A DNA stretch of 64,000 nucleotides from Aporrectodea caliginosa. Taxonomy: Eukaryota; Annelida; Clitellata; Crassiclitellata; Lumbricidae. The translations under genes and the position numbers were made by a program. The stretch lies in contig JACEVL010000029.1 of the NCBI GenBank assembly GCA_020284085.1, forward strand, positions 1,844,348-1,908,347, read 5' to 3'. The notes below the pieces were generated by a model. That model saw only the letters and a list, made by a program, of their open reading frames with translations, ran no database searches and was not told the origin of the DNA. Below, one piece after another: positions 9,580-19,940 of this stretch (position 1 is the stretch's first letter; each line of letters opens with the position of its first letter).

Positions 9580-11121
9580 CTAAACATAGAATCCAAACTT
9601 CATCTGCATGTGTGTTATAACAGGCATGCTATAAAGAGGATTTGTCAAATGTTTATTTGTGAAGAACTGTGGATCGGTTGCTGATCTACAAACAGCGAGT
9701 AGGCCAACGTCCAATGGAGAATAGCAAAGCTGATAGCAGTGCTCCATAAATTCTTCTTCCATTTCAAACATTTTATCACAGATACCACATCCAAATGGCT
9801 TCACCGGTAAAGGCTCAATTTCAGAAGCAGGTGTTGTATCATTTCTAAATTCCTCCAGACATTGTTTTTCTCCTGCATTGGATCCGGCATGACTCTGCGA
9901 ATGGTCACCCATTCCAAGTTCTTTGTGGCGTAATTCACTTGCGAATGGTTTAAATCCCGAATGAGTTGCCGAATGATTTCTCAGTACACCGCTTAGTACA
10001 AAACCCTGATGACCCATTTCATAGTTGTGTATTCTCTCTCCTAGGTGTGTAGTCATGTGGTCATTCAAAAGACTAATCAATCTAAATGACTTGTTACAAA
10101 GTTCACATTTGTATGGTTGGCAATGAGTGTGGGTACTTTGATGATTAGTCAAGCCAGAACGAGAAACAAATGATTTGTGACAAAGTTGACATTTGTATGG
10201 TTTTTCTCCTGTATGGGTTCTCGTGTGTATTTTGAGATTCTGATTCCTTGTAAATGCTTTCTGACACACATTGCATTTGAATGGTGTTTCTCCAGTATGA
10301 GATCTTCCATGTTCTTTAAGTTGTTTTGCTGTATTGTAGGCCTTACAACATAACTTACATTTGTATGGTTTATCTCCAGTATGTATTTGAAGATGTTTGT
10401 TCAAATGACTAACATTAGCAAGACGTTTCCCACATACGTTGCATTGCCATATTTTTTCTCCCGTGTGGGTTGTTGTATGGTTAATGAAACTACCAGATGA
10501 TGTAAATGCTTTATCACAAAATTCACATTTGTATGTACCTTTTCTTGTATGAGTTCTTGCATGCTTCGTTAGAGCAAGAGCAGTTCCAAATGATTCATCA
10601 CAAAACTGGCATTTGTATGGCTTGTCTTCTGCATAAGTTCCTGTATCGGTCCTTACACGAAAAGGACTTACACATGCTTTGCCACATAACTCTTCTGTAT
10701 GCATTTGTGCATGTTTCTTCAGTGTAGAAGGACGTCCAAATGTTTTGCCACAAAACTGGCATTTGTATGACTTGTCTTCTGTATGAGTTAGTTTATGGCT
10801 CTTTAGACCACAGCGACCTCCAAATCCAATGCCACATATCTCGCACTGCAGTGGTTTCTCTAATTTCTGTTTGTTAGTGTGCACCTTTAGAAGACGATGC
10901 CTTGCAAATGCTTTGCCGCAAAACTCGCATACACACCGCTTTTCTCCTGTGTGGATTATCCTTGTGTGGAAACTCAGTCTGGTACTTTTGGCAAATGTTT
11001 TACCACAAAATTCGCACCGGAATGGTTTATCAACTGCACCTATTGTCTTACAGTCTATTGTATTGTAGCTGTTGCATTCCTTCGATGGTCCTGACTGACA
11101 AACACTCTGCTCTTCATTCAT
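9580..11121 (-). CDS. Poly-C2H2 zinc-finger protein 2
   Basis: The product has 513 residues starting MNEEQSVCQSGPSKEC. About 12 C2H2 fingers run from residue ~33 to ~360. One is degenerate (ELCGKACVSPFRVRTDTGTY, missing an expected His), and a further degenerate YEMGHQGF unit follows. The C-terminal region shared by all three paralogues holds MGDHSQSHAGSN, PASEIEP and a last finger CGICDKMFEMEEEFMEHC of CxxC...HxxxC type. It is a nuclear DNA-binding protein by family, with no accessory repressor domain seen. The tail after SPLDVG differs from gene 3 because of a 4-bp insertion in the GAGTAGGCCAACG context at about 9700, which changes the frame of the last ~40 residues. Of the three copies this has the simplest intact layout. 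Confidence 0.88.
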   Translation of the reverse strand: MNEEQSVCQSGPSKECNSYNTIDCKTIGAVDKPFRCEFCGKTFAKSTRLSFHTRIIHTGEKRCVCEFCGKAFARHRLLKVHTNKQKLEKPLQCEICGIGFGGRCGLKSHKLTHTEDKSYKCQFCGKTFGRPSTLKKHAQMHTEELCGKACVSPFRVRTDTGTYAEDKPYKCQFCDESFGTALALTKHARTHTRKGTYKCEFCDKAFTSSGSFINHTTTHTGEKIWQCNVCGKRLANVSHLNKHLQIHTGDKPYKCKLCCKAYNTAKQLKEHGRSHTGETPFKCNVCQKAFTRNQNLKIHTRTHTGEKPYKCQLCHKSFVSRSGLTNHQSTHTHCQPYKCELCNKSFRLISLLNDHMTTHLGERIHNYEMGHQGFVLSGVLRNHSATHSGFKPFASELRHKELGMGDHSQSHAGSNAGEKQCLEEFRNDTTPASEIEPLPVKPFGCGICDKMFEMEEEFMEHCYQLCYSPLDVGLLAVCRSATDPQFFTNKHLTNPLYSMPVITHMQMKFGFYV

Positions 11122-11516
11122 TGCACAAAGTATTATGAATTCGTATTATTCATGAGATGACTTTGTGATGCACTCGTGTAGGTCATTAAATGCCTTGAAG
11201 ATTGTACTAAAATAATACAGTGAAATGCTATTCTATCACATTCACAGACGCTTTCATCAATAGTACTTTATCGTTCGTTGTAGAAAAGTTTCTGCTTATG
11301 ATCTTTTGCATAAGTTCCTTCTATTTTCAATTCTACCTTTACATTCTGTGGCTGCGAATATCACCAGATCAGATTCTATTTCTCTCTGTGAAAGCAGCAG
11401 CTGTTAGAACCTAAGATAACATAAAAAACGTTTCATAAGCTTCCTCTAAAGACTCTAACAAAAACGAACTAAGGCTTTGTTTTAGTGCCTGTTGACTGCT
11501 ATTTACTAAATACTTA
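11122..11516 (-). promoter_or_regulatory. Conserved 5' flank of zinc-finger gene 2
   Basis: Parallel to 5888-6290 and 22497-22915. The shared blocks reach CTGTTGACTGCYATTTAC, then an hAT-type element interrupts the flank. The promoter role is inferred only from position and conservation. Confidence 0.45.
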
Positions 11517-11524
11517 TCATAATC

Positions 11525-11877
11525 CAGGGTTTCCCAATCTTTTCTATGCCCCGCATCCCTGAGAAATGCTTGGCCAAAGTTCGCACCCCCTACAAAAGTA
11601 TTATCACACTTGAACACGCATACATGAAATTGTTGCCACTGAAACTTGTGCTAACATGACTTAGGCTAGCCCTAGGCCTACAGTTACAGGCATACAATGT
11701 CGCAATGGATATCAACTTCTATTCTTACGGTCTTACCCAAACTCATCATATGACAAAAATGTTTTAATATATTATCAATCCATTCTAGTAATTCATGCTT
11801 TCCCTCTCTGTCGCACCCCCTGAAATAACATGTCGCACCCCCTAGTGGTGCGTGCAACCCCATTTTGGGAACCTCTG
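11525..11877. mobile_element. hAT-type MITE with 8-bp target duplication
   Basis: Ends are CAGGGTTTCCCAATCTTTT on the left and CCATTTTGGGAACCTCTG on the right. The flanks are an exact 8-bp duplication, TCATAATC (11517-11524 and 11878-11885). Unit 3 has the empty site at about 22906-22930, where TCATAATC occurs once and the sequence continues without interruption. It is 353 bp long with no transposase; GCACCCCCTA motifs repeat inside. Confidence 0.9.
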
Positions 11878-11885
11878 TCATAATC

Positions 11886-12527
11886 ATTCTAATGTACAAC
11901 TGCACTTAATCGTAATAGTAAGCTCCAAATTTCAAAAGCTCTACCCTAAAGCTTAGCACATGACACCAGCTCATTCGCGAGCTCTGTTTAGCAGTTTAAT
12001 AGTCGGCCTCCCCATGTGCTTTTGAATAACATTGTTTAACGGACTGATAAATAACTACATGGTTTACTTTTGTTTCACTTTTAAACTATAGCATGATGAG
12101 CACGTTTTCTCATTTCCATTGTATCTGACTATCTGTCCAGCTTGCATTGCTGCATTGAAGATACATAGGGCCTATGAATGTCCATCCAATTCCTTACTCA
12201 GTGTGTGCAAATATTGACTGAACACTTGAAAGTTTTATATATTAAACTATTTGAAGGGTAGTGGTCTATTTGATGGATTTTTATCATTTAAATGACACAA
12301 TTAATTAAATCAAAACCAATTTTAAGATTTCGTTCCAAATAATGAATAGATAAACTTTAAGAATATAGTCATAGTTTTGCAAAAGGCCAATGGATTTGAA
12401 TTATTTCAGTTATTTCATTTCTTCAAAGATTTAAAGCTAAAGGTTGAATGTCAAAGTATCATTGTGATTGTGTAAAAAGATCTGATTAAACATCAATCAG
12501 TTGGCTAAGCTTTCAAATACTGTAACA
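11886..12527. other. Unit-2 upstream sequence without gene
   Basis: 11886-12140 corresponds to 25206-25377 plus 25796-25849 of unit 3 (TCATTCGCGAGCTCTGTTTAG and TGTATCTGACTAT blocks). It serves as the empty-site reference for the insertions in unit 3. 12140-12527 is AT-rich and I see nothing in it. Confidence 0.6.
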
Positions 12528-12535
12528 TGCAGAGT

Positions 12536-13589
12536 CATTGACGTCACTAGGGGATGCGGGTCGCACCGGGTGACACCTTCAAAGGGGTGACAAAAGGGCA
12601 AAATGACTGTCTATACAATTGTTTGCGGAGTTTCATCAGAAATTTATTACTTTTAAATTAACAATAACATTTTAAAATTTTTTTTATAAGCCCAGCTTGA
12701 TTGTATGGTATCAATTTACCTAAAGCTGAAACTCTATGCTAATTTACTTTTCTGAATCTTCCAGTGGCGTAGCGACTGGGGGCAGATGGGGAAACCGCTC
12801 CCGGGCGCAGCACTAGGGGACGCAAAATTAGCTTCCAGTGGTACACAGTACTATGAGAAGAACGATTAAAAGTCAACAAGAAAATTAAAAAAGGCGCAGT
12901 CATCAACTCTTGCCACTGGGTGCTGAAACCCTTCGTTACGCCACTGGAACCTTCTAATACGCTCCAGTCAATGTCGTCATTATTACCCAATTACAATAAC
13001 TCTTCAAATCACATGGTTTCGTAACTTTCGTCTGCACGCCCTAGGCCTACAAGTATACGCAAGCAGAAAATAAGAGGGCGATGCTTGAGTGCATTTATCG
13101 CGTTCTGAAATCCAGATCAGATCCAGGACCATCAAAGAAGAACCAGCCATTTTTGAGGCTGTTCAAGTGAGTATTCTGATAGCTGCCACTGAAGAATGGT
13201 TAAAGGTGTCCATTCCAAAATTTACCACTTTCTGTGATGAAGTGGCTGAGAGTGGCTGACACCTTTCTTGCCCTCCATGGTTCAAGTATTATATTAATAT
13301 TCGCAAATTTGATTTTTAATGATTTAACTGCTGATCTTATGGTAAATGATTAGAATTAAAATTAAAACAAAATACGCAATAGAAATTTAAATTCTGCAAG
13401 GTGTTGATTATTACAATAACATTCTGCTATATCCCTATTATACAGGAATTATGATTTACGAGTAACAATAGAAAAAAATCATTACTAGGCCTATGGATTC
13501 TGTAGCCTATGGTCTGGTAAGGAAGGATGTCCGTGGGGGTGATATCGTGAGTGCCGCACTGGGTGACACCAACCCTAGTGACGCCACTG
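12536..13589. mobile_element. hAT-like element with nested MITE
   Basis: The left end CATTGACGTCACTAGGG and right end (reversed) CAGTGGCGTCACTAGGG form a 17-bp imperfect inverted repeat, with GGGTGACACC repeated inside both ends. The 8-bp flanks TGCAGAGT and TTCAGAAT match at six positions. The interior has no clear transposase. A second CAGTGGCG element sits inside at 12762-12946. Confidence 0.65.
12762..12946. mobile_element. Nested 185-bp hAT-type MITE
   Basis: Ends are CAGTGGCGTAGCGA and TTCGTTACGCCACTG. The 8-bp flanks are GAATCTTC and GAACCTTC (7 of 8). It lies inside the 12536-13589 element, so it is younger. Confidence 0.8.
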
Positions 13590-13749
13590 TTCAGAATAAA
13601 TTAAATTTTAACTGCTTAAAGCGTTTAACTGATTCAACTTTCGCCAATATAACAAAATATATAGAATGCCATCCTGTACTTGCATGCAAAATCAACCCCA
13701 CCACCCTTCCCAGAGAGAAAGCTAATTAGGGAATTTAAAGAATCCGGGG

Positions 13750-14530
13750 TACAGCAGCTTGTCCTACAGAGGTCGACTCGCTTCGGACGCTTCGGTCAAA
13801 GTTCAATGATCCTTATCTGAGACAGGATTTCACCCAACCATCTAATGTTGGTTTTGAACAATTTTCATCAGGATCATAGATGGCAATTTATGGCTGGCGT
13901 CGCGATGATTCAGTACTCAACTGTCTCAAGTCCTGCGTTCCGTTCGTAGATCTTGGGCCTATAATGCGTCCACATCTGACCCGTTCTGTTTCATTAAGCT
14001 GAAGCGTCTGAATGGACGATCGGGTTCTCCTTCTATAAGTCCACAATAGTCTATGCATTTGTCTGCTTCGGCTTGGACTTCTGCAACTCGCTTCTCATGG
14101 GAGTCCCAAAGTAATGTCTCTCCCCTTTCAATCGGATTCAAACGCATCATTTGGGCTCATAGCCCGACTCCCTCGTTTTGGTCATATCTCCACATAATAT
14201 AGCTTTAAATCATGCGCTTGCTCCCTATTGCTGCGCGCATCCGGTATGACATCCTCTTTCTGGTGTCCAAATCCCAGCTGGGCAGTGCCCCAAAATACCT
14301 CTGAAATACCCCGAAATACCTCATCCTCATATCGCTCATTGCGCTCTTGAGATCGGCTTGATCTCTTTGTTCCTAGGACTAGGACTGATCTGGTCCAACA
14401 TCGAGTGTTTGTTTGGTGGGTCCCTCCATTTGAAATTACCTTCCCTCGACTGGATTTTCCTCATTGGTCTCTCGTTCTTTAAAGGCGTTTCTTTTCTCCC
14501 GGGGCTTCCGTGCTGAGAACGACTCTGAAT
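13750..14530 (+). pseudogene. LINE (CR1/L2-like) reverse-transcriptase 3' fragment
   Basis: Across shifting frames the conserved tail of a CR1/L2 polyprotein is readable: LDFCNSLLMGVPK (about 14075-14115), a degenerate 'R.PRF.HI' segment, LLPIAARIRYDILFLVSKS and LGSAPKYL (about 14220-14300), and finally SLKAFLFSRGFRAENDSE with a stop at about 14530. Several frameshifts and stops show it is dead. The 5' portion is missing or unrecognisable. Confidence 0.75.
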
Positions 14531-14837
14531 AGGCCTAGTTATTCTGCGAGTTTCGCTCTATAAATAATTATTACATAGCCTACGATACGATACCATAGGC
14601 TAATTTCGTCGGCGTATAGGCCTATATAACTTGACATAAACTTTCTAGCAATTATATTTAACCTGGACAGCGTTGTGTTTACTGTTAGGAAATAGGGTCG
14701 GTAATTAATTTTATCCTTTTAGCGTTAAAAATTATTTAAACAGCCTATAACATAGGCCCTATCGGGTAAAACCGGGTGTTAGCACCAAAAATTATATTCT
14801 GTACAATAGAAGTTGGATCGATGAAAAGAATTCTAAC
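14531..14837. other. Stretch with dense TAGGCCTA motifs, no gene
   Basis: It holds TAGGCCTA at 14530-14537 and 14617-14624 and the variant TAGGCCCTA at 14753-14761. I see no coding sequence. Confidence 0.5.
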
Positions 14838-16118
14838 TTAAATGGAAGTTGACTTATGAAAATGATTCTTGCTTAAATAGAAGTTATATTGATGACAATG
14901 AGTCTTTTTTAAATGGAGGTTGGATTGATGAAAATAATCTGGTAAATGTGTAGTTCAGCGTCGTAAATTATTCGACACTGTAGGCCTATTGGTTTCAGCG
15001 TTGGTCAAAATAATGCAAGTTGGATTTCGGAAAAGAATTCTTGCCAAATAGAAGTCGGATTGATTAAAATATTTTTGGCTTAAAATATCATTGTGATTGA
15101 GGAAAGAATCCTGTTTAAATAGAAGCTGGATTGATGAAAGGATTCTTGCAAAACTAGAAGTTGGACTGATTAAAAATCACAGTGTATGAAGAAGTTGGAT
15201 TGATGAGAAATTATGCAGTGTAAGTTGAAGTTGGATTGATGAGAAATGATGCAGTGTAAGTTGAAGTTGGATTGATGATGGTCAAACCGTATGTTAGGCC
15301 TACTGTAACAATGGGCAAACAATTTAGAACGCTTAAACAATAAATTACCACAGGATCGACTAGGCAGATTAGAAGAATAATAGCAATTATTAACAGTTGA
15401 CTATCTTATAAGCCGGTATTACCCAGTAATATTAGATAACGTTCACCGATGTTCGAAGAATCATTCTTACCTGAGATTAAATTTGTAAGAAAATGCAGAC
15501 AATAACTTTGAAATCACATAATACAATAATTCGAAATGACTGTACGCTCGATACTAAGACATGCCAGCATTATAATATGAAGGCAAAATGACGTCATAAG
15601 ATATACGTAATAATTAATCGATAATTGTTTTATATGAACTATAGCGATCGAGTAGTCAGTCGCTGGTCGGTTCTAAAGAAAATCGTTGTATGTATGTATG
15701 TATGAGCACTTGTTATAGCGCCCCTTCAAGATTTCTAGGCTACTCGGAGGCGCTCCCGACTACTGTACAGTAACAGCGCGGACACTGAATCGGAGTTTCA
15801 CGCCGAAGCGCATGAGCAATTGCGAGTGAAGGCCTTGCCCAGGGCCCTACGCGGTGGCTTGAGGTGGATTCGAACCCACAACCCTCCGGCTGCAAGGCAC
15901 CGAACATTCCCCTACACCACCGCCCCCCTTGTACAAGGCAAAGGTTCAGGTCCTGTTGAAACCTAAGAAGGGAATTCGAAAGACACGGAAACAACGCGCA
16001 GTAGAACTGAATTCAACGAATCATGCATGAGTTTTTAGACAAGAACAGAATTTGCATATGGAACTTTTGCTCTAGGCCCACGGGCATTTTGTCACAGAGT
16101 CAGTAAGCCTACATTTTA
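14838..16118. repeat. Segmental duplication, copy 2 (partner 7098-8200)
   Basis: Colinear with 7098-8200 apart from a SINE at 15691-15928 and scattered small indels. One indel is TA to TAGGCCTA at 14981-14988 (the partner has plain TA at 7241-7242). TAGGCCTA at 15295-15302 is shared with 7520-7527 and so predates the duplication. Minisatellite units fill 14838-15290. Confidence 0.85.
15691..15928 (-). mobile_element. tRNA-headed SINE, full length
   Basis: Reading the minus strand: a tRNA-like head with a GGTGTAGGGG A-box and a perfect B-box GGTTCGAATCC, a body GGGCAAGGCCTTCACTCGCA, then a tail GGGAGCGCCTCCGAGTAG...CTTGAAGGGGCGCTATAACAAG shared with the LINE end at 1374-1651, and (CATA)n. The flanks are a 5-bp duplication TTGTA (15686-15690, 15929-15933). 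The duplicated partner near 7945 lacks it. Confidence 0.88.
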
Positions 16119-16541
16119 GGTGTCACGACAAATCGTCTACAGACGCTTCGTCTATGACACTTCGTCTACAGACATCTCGTCTACCGACATTTCGTCTACA
16201 AAGTCATTTGATATTGTCACTTTAATCCTATGTTGAAATAGTAGCTGGATGGATCAAAATAATTTTTCCCGTAAATAGCAGCTGGATACCGAGCTGGGTG
16301 CATGGATGAAACTACGTTTCCATTCAATAGAAGCTGGATTGATGACAATAATCTTTTCAGTAATTAGAATCTGGATTCCTGAGAATATATATAAGCACGT
16401 TTTAGCGAAACTATAAGAAAACAGCCTCTGTTGATTAGCCCTAATGGATGCAGATGCACTCTTGTAGGCGAAATGTCGGTAGAAGAAGTTTCACTAGACT
16501 AAGTGTTGTAGATGAAAAGTCTGTAGAATCCTGCTATACCA
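16119..16541 (+). mobile_element. CGTCTAC-repeat MITE, copy 2 (first half of a dimer)
   Basis: It starts GGTGTCACGACAAATCGTC and then repeats CTTCGTCTACAGACA-like units. The interior has AGCTGGATTGATGA minisatellite units, and GTAGGCGAAATGTCGG-type inverted units follow to about 16525. It inserted right after CATTTTAG, where the duplicated partner at about 8150 continues uninterrupted. Confidence 0.82.
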
Positions 16542-16555
16542 CAGAGGTATAGCAG
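16531..16555. repeat. Perfect hairpin at the MITE dimer junction
   Basis: CTGCTATACC, loop ACAGA, then the exact complement. It lies exactly between the two MITE copies. Confidence 0.8.
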
Positions 16556-17026
16556 ACAATTCGTCAACAGACGTTTCGTCTACGTCTCTACGACACTTCG
16601 TCTACAGATATTTCGCCGTCTATGAACTTATTTGATATTGTCACTGTAAAATGGAAGCTGGATTGATGAAAAACTGTTTCCGTAAATGGAAGTTGGATTG
16701 ATGAAAAAATTCCTGTGTTGAAATAGAAGCGGGAATTATCTAAATAATTTCTCCAGTGAATAGAAGCTGGATACCAAGCTGGATGGATTGATGAAACTAT
16801 GTTTTAGATTCAATAGAAGTTGGATTTATGAAAATAATCGTTTCAGTAATTAGAAGCTGGATTCCTGAGAACATTTTGCACGTTTTAGCGAAACTACAAG
16901 AAATCGGCCTCCGTTGATTAGCCATACTGGATACAGATACACTCGTAGGCGAAATGTATGTAGACGAAGTGTCCTTAGACTAAGTGTCGTAGACGAAAAG
17001 TCTGTAGGCGAGTTGTGTCAGAACCA
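16556..17026 (+). mobile_element. CGTCTAC-repeat MITE, copy 3 (second half of a dimer)
   Basis: Same order and orientation as 16119-16541: CGTCTAC terminal units, TTTGATATTGTCACT, minisatellite units, CACGTTTTAGCGAAACTA, GATTAGCC, then inverted terminal units ending GAGTTGTGTCA. The final TIR bases are eroded compared with 25795. Confidence 0.82.
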
Positions 17027-17158
17027 CCGTAGAGATAAGGTTAGTTCCTTCGTGACGTCATACATTGCAAGGCGTAAGCAGGACCCAGGGCTGGCAGTGG
17101 CAGGGCCTAAATCCTGCTATGTAGACGATTTAAAGTGAGTCAGTGTCAGTGATATTAA

Positions 17159-18082
17159 CCCTAGGGCTACCAAGCTTTTTTTGTAACACGGACTACCAAG
17201 GGGGGGTGGTTACCACCCCCCTGGATTTCGTGTTTGGTTTTACATATCATAACTTGTAATATAGCATTGGATTCAGCATTCATTTCTGCACAGAATGGTG
17301 TATTTAGTTGTACATTATGTGAATGCACCTCGAAATTACATCACTTTTAACAATTGGACCCATTAATTAGCAATATTGTATATTATTGCGTACATTTTGT
17401 ACTTTTTGGATAAACAAATATAAGATTATGTGTGTTTTGAAACTAATCTATGTATAAAAGATACACAAAATCATCCCTACACATGTTTATATAGTATAAA
17501 TGTACATCCATACATATATATCCATACATATATATCGGTTTACGTTATAACGCTGTATTCAGCCATTTTCACACAGATTACGCGTATTATTATTTATTTT
17601 GATCACTTCCGGTATTCAAAAGACAAAGATGTAGGTATGCAAATGAAGCCCTTCATTCCCTCTAAAGAATGGTGTCTTTGTTTCTCTTCCAGGAAGACAA
17701 ATGAATACGCTACAGACAAAAAACTAGGGGGGAGTCCTTCCATTCAGCCATTTTTCACGCATGTTACGCGTATTATAATTTATTTTGAGCACTTCCGGTT
17801 GTCTCAGGTCACTCAGTGACCTCAGTGACTCTATAGAAATGTAGTAGTATCCACCCCCCCCTGGTCTAGGGGGTGGTATCCACCCCCCTGGTACCTCGAG
17901 TATAATGGGTATAACTTTTGAACGGTGTGAGATATCATCTCACATTTTACCTCAAAACGTGTGCAAATGAACCCCCTACAGCTACCTAAAAGGTCAAATT
18001 TTTATTCCATACGGAAAAAGTTTGAGATGAAAAAAACCTAGGGGGGGGTGGCAACCACCCCCCCCCCTTGGTAGCCCGAGGG
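17159..18082 (+). mobile_element. TTAA-type (piggyBac-like) non-autonomous element, complete
   Basis: Flanked by TTAA (17155-17158, 18083-18086). Ends are CCCTAGGGCTACCAAG and, reversed, CCCTCGGGCTACCAAG. Each end is followed by a G-run/C-run palindrome (17200-17220 and about 18041-18069). An internal duplication of about 190 bp covers 17560-17610 and 17745-17800 (TTACGCGTATTAT...CACTTCCGG). It is 924 bp with no transposase. A related copy opens the window. Confidence 0.85.
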
Positions 18083-18086
18083 TTAA

Positions 18087-18690
18087 GACAATTCTTCTTA
18101 TACGCAATGTTTTTTAGACAGAAGGCTTGTTCAGCTATAAAAAAATAATTAGTCAACTTATATGTGTTATTAAAAAAATATATAATTACTTTAACAGAAT
18201 TTCGGTGGTTTCAGTGCTAATTGATATTTAATATGTTTTAAAATATTTGGATAAGGTTTAGACCTTCGGAACCTTCCAATTTGTTAAGTTTCGGAATTTT
18301 TTTCTTATTTGAAACAACTTCTTCACTATTTTCATAAAAGTTATCTGTTTTATGCAAAATTCTCGACAGTTGGAGAACTTAATTTTGACTCAGTAGCTGC
18401 ATACGCAGCTACTGAGTCCAAAGAAATAGTGCAGCAATAATACTTAGCCTATCATTTAAAATTTGTGAACCCGTCCGAACACGGGTTACCTGGGTTTTTC
18501 GGCCGTCAAACCCGAAACCCAGTTTCGAAAAAAGTCCTCGGGTTTGCATCCCTAGCAACGTTTGATTTGACGTATGCGTTGGAGATGAAAAACAGGCTTT
18601 AGTGATAGAGCCTAGCCTATAGAGTTTAGCCTACTATCAGATAGAACTGCTAGATAACAAACTACATTAGAAGAGTGGATAGAGCGGGTT
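18087..18690. other. AT-rich stretch without gene, with one perfect hairpin
   Basis: A perfect 14-bp-arm hairpin lies at 18387-18418 (GACTCAGTAGCTGC, loop ATAC). A GC-rich patch of CCCGAAACCC motifs at 18470-18545 resembles the ends of the MITE at 62314-62598. Nothing coding is seen. Confidence 0.5.
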
Positions 18691-19940
18691 TCATCTAGTT
18701 GCAGGAAGAATTTTCTAGTCAAGATGTGATCGGGATCGACCGTCAAACCATATCAATTCCGTTTTACAAGAATTTAACTTCAGGCGCATAGACGCACACC
18801 AAGATTGTATCGCATGAAAGAAAGCAGTGAGTCTGGATTTGAGTTATCAATATTAGTAGTCAACATTTTACTGATATTTGGGTGTCATCAGCGCAAATAG
18901 GCTATGGATACAATTACCACAGCGTAGTGTAATCTTGGCGATGTTAGATGTGCATTGGATGAAACGCGCCGGGTCAAGAATGAAACTCTGGGGGACACCA
19001 AAGATTAAATTGGCAGTTTCAGAACAATTTAAGGTACTTGTCGGTTTTACGACCCCCAAAATTCTTCATATATTACGTGATTTGAAATTCCTCATATCCA
19101 CCAATCCAACTACTATTTACGCAAAGAATTATTTTCATCAATCCAACTTCCATTTACGCAGGCAGACAAGATAAATAATAAAATACGCTAAAATACAGGA
19201 TATATTCAATCGAAAACTTAGTTTCATCCATCCAGCTTCTATTTACGGGAAAAATTATTTCTATCAATCCAGCTTCTGTTTAAACACAGGAATGTTTTCA
19301 TCAATCCCACTTCCATATCGGGAAACAATTTTTTTCATCAATGTCATCTTCGATGTTCAAAGTGCATTGGATGAAACGGGTAAGAATGAAACTCTTGGGA
19401 CACCATCGATTAAATTGACAGTTTCAGAAAATTTAACATCAAAACAGACGTCGTGAGTCCTGGAAGTAAGAAAAGAGAAGATTCTAAGCAGTGCAGATGC
19501 AGAAATTCCAAATTGCTTTTTGAAGGATCTGGAGAAGGATACGATACTTGTGATCTTATCAACAAGACTTCCTCTCTTTGATATTGCAAATAAATATAAA
19601 TCATAGCATATTGCAATTGCAGTTTATTCCAGTTTATTAATAAGAAACAATAGAGTCGAAATTTTAAATGCATAAGACGTCAGCAAAGGAGTTAAGCAAT
19701 AAATAGGCTATAGCAACAGTGTCCGAGTAATTTAGGTATACATAAACAGTTCTGACAAAACAAATCGAAGTAAAAGAAAAACTATTTCCACTCAGTACAC
19801 CGGAATCGTACGTATAACGCTGTTGTGGTCATAGCAAGAACCGCTCTATAAAGATGAATTGTCTAAAGCTGGACTAAACATAGAATCCACACTTCATCTG
19901 CATGTGTGTTATAAGAGGCATGCTATATAAAGAGGATTTG
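18691..19940. other. 3' flank of zinc-finger gene 3
   Basis: Parallel to 3160-4320 beside gene 1 in pieces (18690-19060 and 19350-19940). They are separated by 19080-19345, which consists of reverse-orientation minisatellite and MITE interior sequence (TTTTCATCAATCCAACTTC units, ACGGGAAAAATTATTTC). No gene. Confidence 0.6.

Noticed and set aside
9696..9706. TAGGCC in the tail of zinc-finger gene 2 as another TA-scar
   Set aside because: The paralogues read AAGTCAAC, with no TA at the site, and the gain is 4 bp, so it does not fit the 6-bp rule; possibly a degraded case.
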